Origin: Geomonas sp. RF6
GTDB lineage: Bacteria > Desulfobacterota > Desulfuromonadia > Geobacterales > Geobacteraceae
Direction of reading: 5' to 3'
Length of the DNA stretch: 64,000 nucleotides
NCBI RefSeq assembly: GCF_021044625.1
Contig: NZ_CP087999.1
Coordinates: 1,133,001-1,197,000 of the forward strand
Shown: in pieces, positions 29,149 to 36,420 of the stretch
How the letters are laid out: the number at the start of each line of letters is the position of its first letter
Numbering within the stretch: the stretch's first letter is position 1
The notes under the pieces: generated by a model
What the model saw: only the letters and a program-made list of their open reading frames with translations
Database searches by the model: none
Told to the model about the DNA's origin: nothing
Position numbers and translations under genes: made by a program

Positions 29149-29802
29149 ATGAGTGATCACCACAAGGAAAAAGAATATATCTATCTCACCCCGATGCCGG
29201 TGAGGATCTGGCACTGGCTGAACGCCCTCGGCATCGTGACCCTTTGCGTCACCGGCGCGCAGATCAGGTTCCCGGACCACGTGAACGTCTTCGGCTCCTA
29301 CAAGGCGGCGATCGAGCTGCACAACACCGCAGGGATCGTGGTCTCCTGCTCCTACGTCCTGTGGATCCTCTACTACGGCCTGATCGCGAGGACGCTGGTA
29401 AAGCTCTACGTCCCGACCCTCACCGACATAAAAACGGGGCTCTTCCGGCAGGCGCTCTTTTACTTCTTCCAGTACTTCCTGGGGGGGCCGAACCCGCACC
29501 ACACCCTGCCGGAGAACAAGTTCAACCCGCTGCAGAAGACAGCCTACCTCGCCATCATGCTGGTCCTCCTGCCGCTGGTCATCGCCACGGGGTTCATGCT
29601 CCTGAACGTGGCACCGCTCAGGGAGGTCATCGCCATGCTCGGAGGGCTCAAGGTACTGGTCTCCTCCCACTTCCTGATCGCGTGCTCCTTCAACGCGTTC
29701 CTCTTTGCGCATATCTACCTGGCGACCCTGGGGCACACACCCTTCGCCCACTTCAAGCCGATGTGGCACGGGTGGGAAGAAGTTGAAGAGCATCACCATT
29801 GA
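29149..29802 (+). CDS. cbcB: Di-heme cytochrome b subunit of CbcBA
   Basis: 217 residues with about four membrane helices. The early segment MPVRIWHWLNALGIVTLCVTG fits the cytochrome b561/Ni-hydrogenase b-subunit family. His residues at about 22, 58, 174 and 188 lie in or near the helices and are the probable axial ligands for two b hemes. It starts 4 bases after cbcA. It should oxidise menaquinol in the inner membrane and hand electrons to CbcA. Confidence 0.85.
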   Translation: MSDHHKEKEYIYLTPMPVRIWHWLNALGIVTLCVTGAQIRFPDHVNVFGSYKAAIELHNTAGIVVSCSYVLWILYYGLIARTLVKLYVPTLTDIKTGLFRQALFYFFQYFLGGPNPHHTLPENKFNPLQKTAYLAIMLVLLPLVIATGFMLLNVAPLREVIAMLGGLKVLVSSHFLIACSFNAFLFAHIYLATLGHTPFAHFKPMWHGWEEVEEHHH

Positions 29803-29859
29803 CATTTAACAATGAAGAGTGTTATTGAATCGCTTCACTGTCACCCCGGAGGAGGGACC

Positions 29860-31074
29860 ATGCTTATCCGTAAAGCATTGCTGACCCTTTCCGCACTTCT
29901 TGTCGCCGTGTCATCGTACGCGGTGGATGTGAAGGATGTATCCTTCAGCACCAAGAATGCCGGAAAGGTCGTTTTCAGCCACAAGAACCATCTGAAGCAA
30001 TCGGGAATATCCAACAACTGCAAGAGCTGTCACAACACCCTCTTCAACATGAAGAAGAGGACCCCCGCCACCATGGCCGATATGGAGCAGGGGAAATCGT
30101 GCGGCGGCTGCCACAACGGCAAGGCGGCATTCCCCCTTTCCGCCTGCGTGCGCTGCCACAAGGTCGGCGACGTCATGATCCCTGTCGCCAGCACCGGCCC
30201 GGTCCGCTTCAGCCACGCCCGTCACACCGCGAAGACCGCCGACTGCGGCGCCTGCCACAACAGGCTGTACAAGACCGGCCGCAACGCCCCGGTCGGCATG
30301 GACGCCATGAAGAAAGGGAAATCGTGCGGCTCCTGCCACAACGGCAAGACCGCCTTCAGCATAGAGGCGTGCGCGACCTGCCACCCGGTGAAGGACGTGA
30401 AGTTCCAGATCAAGGAGACCGGCCCCCTCACCTTCAGCCACAAGAAGCACCTGGCGAAGAAAGGGTGCGCGGACTGCCACAACAAGGTGTACACCCTCGG
30501 CTCCAAGAAGAGCTTCTCCATGAAGGAGATGGAGCAGGGGAAATCGTGCGGCGCGTGCCACAACGGGAAAGGCGCCTTCGCCATCGCCAAGTGCGACCGC
30601 TGCCACGCAGTGAAGGACAAGACCTTCCAGATCGCGCAGACCGGCCCCCTTACCTTCAGCCATAAAAAGCACCTCGTCGGCCAGAAGTGCGATGACTGCC
30701 ACACGAAGGTCTTCCCCTTCGGCGCGAGGAAAGCGGTCTCCATGAAGGAGATGGACCAGGGTAAATCGTGCGGCGCCTGCCACAACGGCAAAAAGGCTTT
30801 CGCGGTCGCCGACTGCAGCCGCTGCCACGCCGTCATGAACGTGAAGTACAAGATCAAGTTCGCCGGCGACGTCGACTTCAGCCACAAGCCGCACCTCGCG
30901 AAGTACAGCTGCAGCGAGTGCCACACCAAGATCTTCCCCAACGGCAAGAAACGTCCGGTGACGATGGGGGAGATGGAGCAGGCGAAGTCCTGCGGCGCCT
31001 GCCACGACGGGAAGAAGGCTTTCACGGTGCAGGAAAACTGCGGCAAGTGCCACGACATGGACCCCTCGTCCTAG
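29860..31074 (+). CDS. 15-heme c-type cytochrome of c7-type repeats (OmcQ-like position)
   Basis: 404 residues with a signal peptide (about 1-21). The mature chain is five tandem repeats of about 72 residues, each with three CxxCH motifs and a FSHKxH block before the first, in the manner of triheme c7 cytochromes: 15 motifs in all. Repeat boundaries are marked by KSCGACHNGK. It directly follows cbcB, the place of the multiheme OmcQ gene in G. sulfurreducens (recalled as 12-heme). It is likely a periplasmic electron wire accepting from CbcA. GGAGG precedes the ATG and a terminator follows. Confidence 0.85.
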   Translation: MLIRKALLTLSALLVAVSSYAVDVKDVSFSTKNAGKVVFSHKNHLKQSGISNNCKSCHNTLFNMKKRTPATMADMEQGKSCGGCHNGKAAFPLSACVRCHKVGDVMIPVASTGPVRFSHARHTAKTADCGACHNRLYKTGRNAPVGMDAMKKGKSCGSCHNGKTAFSIEACATCHPVKDVKFQIKETGPLTFSHKKHLAKKGCADCHNKVYTLGSKKSFSMKEMEQGKSCGACHNGKGAFAIAKCDRCHAVKDKTFQIAQTGPLTFSHKKHLVGQKCDDCHTKVFPFGARKAVSMKEMDQGKSCGACHNGKKAFAVADCSRCHAVMNVKYKIKFAGDVDFSHKPHLAKYSCSECHTKIFPNGKKRPVTMGEMEQAKSCGACHDGKKAFTVQENCGKCHDMDPSS

Positions 31075-31104
31075 GTCGTAGCTCTCAACAACGTTCACAC
31101 AACT

Positions 31105-31144
31105 GCCCGCCCCTTCGAACCCCTGGAGGGGCGGGTTCTTTTTG
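31105..31144 (+). terminator. Rho-independent terminator after the 15-heme cytochrome gene
   Basis: CCCGCCCCT and AGGGGCGGG pair around a 12-base loop, followed by TTCTTTTT. Confidence 0.75.
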
Positions 31145-31204
31145 GAAGTGGCCCTGCCGATTCCGCCACACAGGCCACTCAACAAGAATAGGAGTACAAG
31201 CGGC

Positions 31205-32017
31205 ATGTTCAGGACACTCACAGCAAGGGCAGTGGTTCCGGTCGCAATGGCCATCACCGGCTTCGTGGTGATCTGTTGCGTGCTCCTCTACGCAGCGGTA
31301 AAGGAGGACCTGACCCACGGCGCCATCGAGCAGGAGAAAAGCCTCGCAGCCACCGTCATCAAGTCGGCGCATTACACCATGCTGAAGGCGGACCGCGAAG
31401 GGCTCAGCAACATCGTGCGCAACATCGGGGAAGGGCGCGGCGTCGAGCATGTCCGTATTGTGAATACAGAAGGGGTCGTCGCGTTCTCCAGCAGGGATGC
31501 CGAGGTCGGCACCCCCGGCCCGAAAGGTGCCGCCGAGGGCGCCCATGCGGCCACTCCCCTACCGGAGGGACGCCGCCTCGTCAATGCGAACGGCACCGAG
31601 ATCCTCGCCATCTCCGTACCGATCCCCAACGAAGCCGCCTGCTCCAACGCCTCGTGCCACGTCCACGACAAGGCGCAGCAGACGCTCGGCACCCTGGAGA
31701 TCGCGGTGTCGACCGAGCCGTTGCACCGCAGCCTCGCCCTCGTGCGCAACAGGATGCTCCTTTTCTGCATCATGGTGCTCCTCCTTACGATCGGGGGTGT
31801 CGCCGCGCTCCTGCAGAGAAACATCTTCACCCCGATCCGCCAGCTCACCGAGTACAGCGACCGCGCCGCAGCAGGCGAGACGCGGGAGCCGTTCTCCCAT
31901 CGCTGCGCCGAGATCGGCAAGTTGGCCCGAAACATAAGCACCCTCGCGGAGCGGGCGAATTCGAGCGCAGCAGGCACAGGGGCTGAAAGCCGCAAAGGGG
32001 CCGATGCTGCCAGCTAG
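31205..32017 (+). CDS. Heme-motif sensor protein lacking a kinase domain
   Basis: 270 residues. TM1 is about 11-30 and TM2 about 184-203; a HAMP domain follows (TPIRQLTEYSDRAAAGE), then a short tail. The periplasmic region is homologous to that of the kinase at 23503: compare GVEHVRIVNTEGVVAFSSRDAEVGT with GVERIRLINKTGRVIFSTKESEIGT. It keeps the CxxxxCH motif (CSNASCH, 146-152) but has lost the CxxCH one. No output domain is present. It may modulate the kinase or sense on its own. The next gene begins inside its last codons. Confidence 0.75.
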   Translation: MFRTLTARAVVPVAMAITGFVVICCVLLYAAVKEDLTHGAIEQEKSLAATVIKSAHYTMLKADREGLSNIVRNIGEGRGVEHVRIVNTEGVVAFSSRDAEVGTPGPKGAAEGAHAATPLPEGRRLVNANGTEILAISVPIPNEAACSNASCHVHDKAQQTLGTLEIAVSTEPLHRSLALVRNRMLLFCIMVLLLTIGGVAALLQRNIFTPIRQLTEYSDRAAAGETREPFSHRCAEIGKLARNISTLAERANSSAAGTGAESRKGADAAS

Positions 32018-32420
32018 CCGCGATCAATCCCAGCGGGCAAAGATCAGGGAGCTCGTGGCAATCGCACTCTTCATTGCCTCGAGTACCGTTGCCGTGCGCG
32101 GTTTCGACCTCTTCCCTCCCCTCTCCGCCCACGCCCGAGAGATCCTCGGTCCCGCACCCTCCCAGGGGATGCTGAGTCTCGCACTTATCGTGTACAGCTT
32201 CTCCGCCATCATTCTCTCCCTCGCCCGCATGATGGGGAATGCACTGAAGACCGGCGGCATCGCGCATGCCGGGTACCTCGGCGCCTTCTACGTCTTCTAC
32301 CATCTCTCCGGAGTGCTCCCCGAAAACTTTTGGGCAGTCTTTGCCGCCGGTGTCACCATCTTCTCCCTGGAGAGCTACCAGATCTGGAGCTACAACGAGG
32401 ACGAGGAGACCGAGCTGTAG
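32004..32420 (+). CDS. Small integral membrane protein
   Basis: 138 residues with about four hydrophobic segments (LVAIALFIASSTVAV, MLSLALIVYSFSAIIL, LGAFYVFYHLSGV, FWAVFAAGVTIFSL) and an acidic tail. I recognise no family. Its start overlaps the end of the kinase-less sensor gene by 14 bases, so the two are coupled; its function may be linked to that sensor or the cytochrome b. Confidence 0.7.
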   Translation: MLPASRDQSQRAKIRELVAIALFIASSTVAVRGFDLFPPLSAHAREILGPAPSQGMLSLALIVYSFSAIILSLARMMGNALKTGGIAHAGYLGAFYVFYHLSGVLPENFWAVFAAGVTIFSLESYQIWSYNEDEETEL

Positions 32421-32424
32421 CCGC

Positions 32425-32444
32425 GTCGCCAGTGGGCTGGCGAC
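32425..32444 (+). terminator. Possible hairpin terminator of the cbc region
   Basis: GTCGCCAG and CTGGCGAC pair around a short loop. No T tract follows, so this is only a candidate. Confidence 0.35.
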
Positions 32445-32467
32445 TCCCCTACCGGAATAGAAAACGG

Positions 32468-32496
32468 TTGACACGGCACAGCCAAGTTGTTAGTTT
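32468..32496 (+). promoter_or_regulatory. Probable sigma-70 promoter of the thi operon
   Basis: TTGACA at 32468-32473, a 17-bp spacer and TAGTTT at 32491-32496. About 100 bases of leader follow; I found no CUGAGA-type TPP riboswitch core in it. Confidence 0.55.
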
Positions 32497-32598
32497 GCAT
32501 TGAAATATCCCGAAGACCGCCCGCGCGGAGCAGCAGAGCCCACCACCGAAGGCGCAGCTCGCCTTAACGAATCCAAGCACGAAAAAATCGGAGCCGCA

Positions 32599-32853
32599 GT
32601 GAAGATCACGGTAAACGGCGAAGCCGTCACGATCGATCCTATTTCCGTCCAGGACTACCTCCTCTCCCTCCAGATCGACCCGGTCAGGGTTGCGGTCGAG
32701 CTGAACCGGGAGATACTCCCGAAGGCGGACTACCAGGGGACGCTCCTTCAGGACGGGGATGTGCTGGAGATAGTACACTTCGTCGGAGGGGGGGAGTACC
32801 CCGCCGGGAGAGGGGATAATGGAGATCGACAGATGATCAGGGAGAAACGATGA
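32599..32853 (+). CDS. thiS: Sulfur carrier protein ThiS with a C-terminal extension
   Basis: 84 residues from GTG at 32599 (GGAG 6 bases upstream). The ubiquitin-like fold is clear: [25 protein letters not shown] and [14 protein letters not shown]. In the working protein the terminal Gly-Gly is adenylated and thiocarboxylated for thiazole synthesis. Here 19 residues follow the Gly triplet ([19 protein letters not shown]), so the tail would have to be cut off for activity. The stop overlaps the thiG start (ATGA). Confidence 0.85.
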   Translation: MKITVNGEAVTIDPISVQDYLLSLQIDPVRVAVELNREILPKADYQGTLLQDGDVLEIVHFVGGGEYPAGRGDNGDRQMIREKR

Positions 32854-33632
32854 CAGAGAAGAACGACAAACTGGTCATAGCGGGACGCGAGTTCAACTCC
32901 CGCCTCATGGTGGGAACCGGGAAGTACGCCGACTTCCCCCAAATGGTGGCTGCCATCGAGGCATCGGGGGCCGAGGTCATTACCGTCGCCGTGCGCCGCG
33001 TCAACATCTGCGACCGCAGCAGGGAATCGCTGCTGGACCACATCGACCTGAAGAAATACACTCTCCTGCCGAACACCGCCGGATGCTACACCGCGGACGA
33101 CGCGGTTCGCACCTGCCGTCTCGCCCGCGAGGCGGGTCTCTCCGACTTCGTGAAGCTCGAGGTGCTGGGGGACGAGAAGACACTCTTCCCGGACAACGAG
33201 CAGCTCCTGGCGGCGGCGAAGGTCCTTGTGAAGGAAGGGTTCACCGTCCTTCCGTACACCAGCGACGACCCCATCATGTGCAAAAAGCTGGAGGACATCG
33301 GCTGCGCAGCGGTCATGCCCCTCGGCGCTCCGATCGGCAGCGGGCTCGGCATCAGGAATCCGTACAACATCCGGATCATCCTCGATACGGTGCAGGTTCC
33401 GGTCATAGTCGACGCAGGGGTCGGAACCGCTTCCGACGCCGCCATCGCCATGGAGCTCGGCTGCCACGGCGTGCTGATGAACACCGGGATCGCCGGGGCG
33501 CAGGACCCGCTCGCCATGGCGGAGGCGATGAAGCTCGCCGTGCGTGCGGGGAGACTCGCCTACCAGGCGGGTCGCATCCCCATGAAGCTCCACGCCAACG
33601 CCTCGTCCCCCCTCACCGGACTCATTGCGTGA
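32850..33632 (+). CDS. thiG: Thiazole synthase ThiG
   Basis: 260 residues. [59 protein letters not shown] and [29 protein letters not shown] are ThiG signatures; the catalytic Lys is in FVKLEVLGD. The enzyme joins DXP, dehydroglycine and ThiS thiocarboxylate to make the thiazole phosphate of thiamine. It overlaps thiS by 4 bases and thiE by 4 bases, a tightly coupled operon. GGGAGAAACG lies before the ATG. Confidence 0.95.
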   Translation: MTEKNDKLVIAGREFNSRLMVGTGKYADFPQMVAAIEASGAEVITVAVRRVNICDRSRESLLDHIDLKKYTLLPNTAGCYTADDAVRTCRLAREAGLSDFVKLEVLGDEKTLFPDNEQLLAAAKVLVKEGFTVLPYTSDDPIMCKKLEDIGCAAVMPLGAPIGSGLGIRNPYNIRIILDTVQVPVIVDAGVGTASDAAIAMELGCHGVLMNTGIAGAQDPLAMAEAMKLAVRAGRLAYQAGRIPMKLHANASSPLTGLIA

Positions 33633-34291
33633 GCATTTTCAACGAGTCATCACCGTGGATCGACTTCACGCTGTACCTCATCACGGACCGGCACCAGGCC
33701 CTCGGCCGCGGGCTGGAGTTCGTGGTTGAGGAAGCGCTGAGGGGCGGTGTGCGCGCGGTCCAGCTGCGCGAAAAGGATCTCTCCACGAAGGAGCTTTACG
33801 AGCTCGCCTACGACATGCGCCGCGTGACGGCGCGCCACAACGCCAAACTGATCATAAACGACCGCGTCGACGTCGCCCTCGCCGTCGACGCCGACGGCGT
33901 CCATCTCGGCAACCGCAGCATGCCCACCTACAAGGTACGACGCCTTTTGGGGGAGAAGAAACTGATCGGCGTCTCCTGCCACAACAAGATTCAGGCCACC
34001 TCGGCACAGGAGGCGGGCGCCGACTTCATCACCTATGGACCGGTGTACTTCACCCCCTCGAAGGCCGGGATGGGGGAACCGCTCGGCGTCGAGCGCCTGG
34101 AGGCGGTGACGAAGCTTCTGAGAATCCCCGTTTTTGCCCTCGGTGGCGTGAAGGGGGAAAACTGCGCCGAGGTCGTCGACCACGGCGCCCACGGAGTAGC
34201 CCTCATCTCGGCCGTCCTTTCTTCTCCCGATCCGCGCCAGGCCGCGCGCCAGATACTCTCCCGACTCCCCGCCCTCGACCGCAACGACTAG
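33629..34291 (+). CDS. thiE: Thiamine-phosphate synthase
   Basis: 220 residues from GTG overlapping the thiG stop. [61 protein letters not shown] and PVFALGGV are the substrate and pyrophosphate sites of ThiE. It couples the pyrimidine and thiazole moieties to thiamine phosphate. An in-frame open region runs far upstream inside thiG, but it is non-coding in that frame. Confidence 0.93.
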   Translation: MSIFNESSPWIDFTLYLITDRHQALGRGLEFVVEEALRGGVRAVQLREKDLSTKELYELAYDMRRVTARHNAKLIINDRVDVALAVDADGVHLGNRSMPTYKVRRLLGEKKLIGVSCHNKIQATSAQEAGADFITYGPVYFTPSKAGMGEPLGVERLEAVTKLLRIPVFALGGVKGENCAEVVDHGAHGVALISAVLSSPDPRQAARQILSRLPALDRND

Positions 34292-34294
34292 AAG

Positions 34295-35257
34295 ATGACG
34301 AACGGACTGATCCATCCGGAGCTGCGTATCAACTCGTACGGCTCCTATCTGCGCCGGCGCTTCCAGTGCCGGGTGAGCAAGGTCAACGTGGACGGCGGCT
34401 TCACCTGCCCCAACCGTGACGGCAGCAGGGGGACCGGCGGCTGCATCTACTGTGACAACAGCTCCTTTTCTCCGAAAGGGACGCAGCCGGTAATCCCGCT
34501 CGAAGAGCAGCTAGAGGCCGGGATCAGCTACCACCGCACCCGGCTTCGCAGCGACAGGTTCATCGTCTACTTCCAGAAATTCACCAACACCTACGCCCCC
34601 GTGGGGAAGCTCTCCGACCTCTACCGCCGCGCCCTCAGGCACCCCGACGTCATCGGCATATCGGTCGGAACGCGCCCCGATTCCCTCGAAGAGGAGGCGA
34701 TAGAGCTCCTCGCCGAGATAGCGACGGAGAAGTATGTGTGCGTGGAACTCGGGCTGCAGTCGATAGACGAGAGGATCCTCTCCTGGATGAACCGGGGGCA
34801 CACCCTGGACGAGTACCGCGACGCGGTGCGGCGTCTGACCGGGCGCGGCATCGACATCTGCACCCATCTCATCTACGGCTTTCCGGGGGAGACCCGGGAG
34901 GGTTTCCTGGAGGGGGCGCGCATCATGTCGGATCTGCCGATAAACAGCCTGAAAGTGCACCAGCTGCATGCGGTGCGAGGCACGCGCCTGGCGGAGATGT
35001 ACGAGAGAGGGAGCTTTACCCCGCTGAGTCACGAGGAGTATGTGGGGGGGGTATGCGATTTTCTGGAAGAGTTGTCGCCGCAGGTATCTCTGCAGCGCCT
35101 TTACGGCTCGGCACCGCTCTCCATCCGGGTGGCACCGAACTGGAACCTGAAGAACAACCAGATGTGGTACAGCGTGGTCAATGAGTTGAGAAGGCGGGGT
35201 ACCTGGCAGGGGTGCAGGTTTCGGGCCCGGCAAGCGGTTGCGGGGCGACACGGTTAA
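34295..35257 (+). CDS. YhcC/TIGR01212-type radical SAM protein
   Basis: 320 residues starting 3 bases after thiE. CPNRDGSRGTGGCIYC holds the iron-sulfur Cys cluster with the wide C-x12-C-x2-C spacing of this family. SSFSPKGTQPVIPLEEQL, YFQKFTNTYAP, ISVGTRPDSL and VCVELGLQSIDERILSWMNRGHT (in pieces) are conserved. These proteins resemble Elp3 in the core, but the substrate is not established. Placement suggests co-transcription with the thi genes, without proof of a thiamine role. Confidence 0.88.
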   Translation: MTNGLIHPELRINSYGSYLRRRFQCRVSKVNVDGGFTCPNRDGSRGTGGCIYCDNSSFSPKGTQPVIPLEEQLEAGISYHRTRLRSDRFIVYFQKFTNTYAPVGKLSDLYRRALRHPDVIGISVGTRPDSLEEEAIELLAEIATEKYVCVELGLQSIDERILSWMNRGHTLDEYRDAVRRLTGRGIDICTHLIYGFPGETREGFLEGARIMSDLPINSLKVHQLHAVRGTRLAEMYERGSFTPLSHEEYVGGVCDFLEELSPQVSLQRLYGSAPLSIRVAPNWNLKNNQMWYSVVNELRRRGTWQGCRFRARQAVAGRHG

Positions 35258-35280
35258 TCTGGAGCACCATGGTGCCGGTC

Positions 35281-35739
35281 CTATAGCAGAAAGTCGACCA
35301 CGAGCCCCTTTATCTTGATGATCTGAGCAGCGATCCTGATGTGGTCCTTCTGCTCGCGCATCACGAGGTGGTAGAGGAGATCCGCCTCCTTGTCGATGAC
35401 GGTGATAACCTCATGGCTGCGGCCGGTAAGCGGCCCCCCCACGAGTTCGACCCGGTACGCCTCGGAGGTGACCTTCCGAGCCATGGTAGCGATGAGGTCC
35501 CTGAAGACCTTGAAGTTGGCGATGGTCGGCTCCTGTTCCAGGAGTGCTCCCGCCTTGTCCAGATCCTCTTTCAACTGCTGGAGTGCCCCTGCGTAGTCGG
35601 CGCTCGTCTTCGCGACCTGGGTCAGCCTGCCGGCAAAGAGGGCGCCGTCCGTGCCTCCGACGGCACGCGGTTCTGTCCCCTTTCCGCCTTTCCCCTTCTT
35701 CGCGACCCCTCTCGATCCTGCTTTCTCGTCAATACGCAT
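35281..35739 (-). CDS. YaaR/DUF327 family protein
   Basis: 152 residues. A basic, Gly-rich start is followed by an all-helical domain: LKEDLDKAGALLEQEPTIANFKVFRDLIATMARKV and the ending DLLYHLVMREQKDHIRIAAQIIKIKGLVVDFLL match YaaR/DUF327 proteins, often coded near flagellar or motility genes. Function unknown. The ATG at 35739 is preferred over an in-frame TTG at 35763. It converges on the radical SAM gene with a 23-base gap. Confidence 0.75.
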   Translation of the reverse strand: MRIDEKAGSRGVAKKGKGGKGTEPRAVGGTDGALFAGRLTQVAKTSADYAGALQQLKEDLDKAGALLEQEPTIANFKVFRDLIATMARKVTSEAYRVELVGGPLTGRSHEVITVIDKEADLLYHLVMREQKDHIRIAAQIIKIKGLVVDFLL

Positions 35740-35938
35740 GGCTGCCCCGATTTCTGCCGGCAAAGCATCGGCCCCACGAAGGGCGTGCCCCCTCCAGAGT
35801 ACTCACTACCATTATCATCCGTTCTGCAGCACACGGTCCACTCCCGCGCCACCGCAATAATACCCGGGAGCTACCGCAGCCGTCAACAGCCCCGGCAACA
35901 GTCCCGGGCTTCCAGATCAATCTGGCGGCGGAGGGTCG

Positions 35939-36049
35939 CACCCTCCCCTTGCGGGGGAGGGTCAGGGTGGGGGGGGAAGATAACTCACCAGTTCGGAAGA
36001 TGGCAGCTTCACCCTCCCCCTGTCCCCCTCCCGTCGAGGGAGGGGGGAC
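35939..36049. repeat. Inverted-repeat element, copy A
   Basis: Two C/G-rich hairpins, CCCTCCCCTTGCGGGGGAGG at 35941-35960 and CCCCTCCCGTCGAGGGAGGGG near 36024-36045, form the arms of a larger inverted repeat. The centre contains CACCAGTTCGGAAGATGGCA. A second copy with the same arms and a similar centre lies at 51124-51225. Confidence 0.65.
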
Positions 36050-36070
36050 ACGAGAGTCACTCCACGACAT

Positions 36071-36102
36071 AAAAAAGGCCCCGGATTTCTCCGGAGCCCC
36101 CT
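36071..36102 (-). terminator. Rho-independent terminator of the cold-shock gene
   Basis: On the minus strand GGCTCCGG and CCGGGGCC pair around AGAAAT (one G-T pair) and are followed by six T. Confidence 0.75.
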
Positions 36103-36123
36103 ACACAGCATAGTCCTACCGAG

Positions 36124-36324
36124 CTAGTTGCGCACCACGTTGGCTGCCTGCGGGCCCTTGGCGCCCTGGACGACGTCGAAGCTCACAGCGTCACCCTCAG
36201 CCAGGGATTTGAAGCCGTCACCCTGGATGGCGGAGAAGTGCACGAAGACGTCCACGCCGTTTTCCTGCTCAATAAAACCGAAACCCTTTGCATCGTTGAA
36301 CCACTTCACCACACCGTTTGCCAT
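36124..36324 (-). CDS. Cold-shock protein, CspA family
   Basis: 66 residues. [14 protein letters not shown] has RNP1 and DVFVHFSAI has RNP2, the single-strand nucleic-acid faces of the CSD barrel. It acts as an RNA chaperone in the cytoplasm. GGAGAAAG precedes the start. The leader holds a GC-rich hairpin (GCCCGCCTGGG...CCCGGGCGGGT) that could regulate translation with temperature. It has its own terminator. Confidence 0.95.
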   Translation of the reverse strand: MANGVVKWFNDAKGFGFIEQENGVDVFVHFSAIQGDGFKSLAEGDAVSFDVVQGAKGPQAANVVRN

Positions 36325-36391
36325 TACTCTTTCTCCTGGTATTGCTTTTATGCACCCGCCCGGGCAGGACCCAGGCGGGCATGAAGGTACT

Positions 36392-36420
36392 TTCCTACAC
36401 TTTTACACAGACGCTGTCAA
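36392..36420 (-). promoter_or_regulatory. Possible promoter for the cold-shock gene
   Basis: On the minus strand TTGACA (36420-36415), 17 bp and TAGGAA (36397-36392), overlapping the end of ppdK. The implied leader is about 60 bases. Confidence 0.4.

Noticed and set aside
32421-32598. TPP riboswitch before thiS
   Set aside because: The conserved CUGAGA and ACCUGAUC-type cores are absent. Only a promoter and a weak hairpin are seen.
33083-33628. Upstream in-frame extension of thiE inside thiG
   Set aside because: The extension has no homology to ThiE and lies in a different frame over a well-conserved thiG. The GTG at 33629 gives the normal ThiE start.
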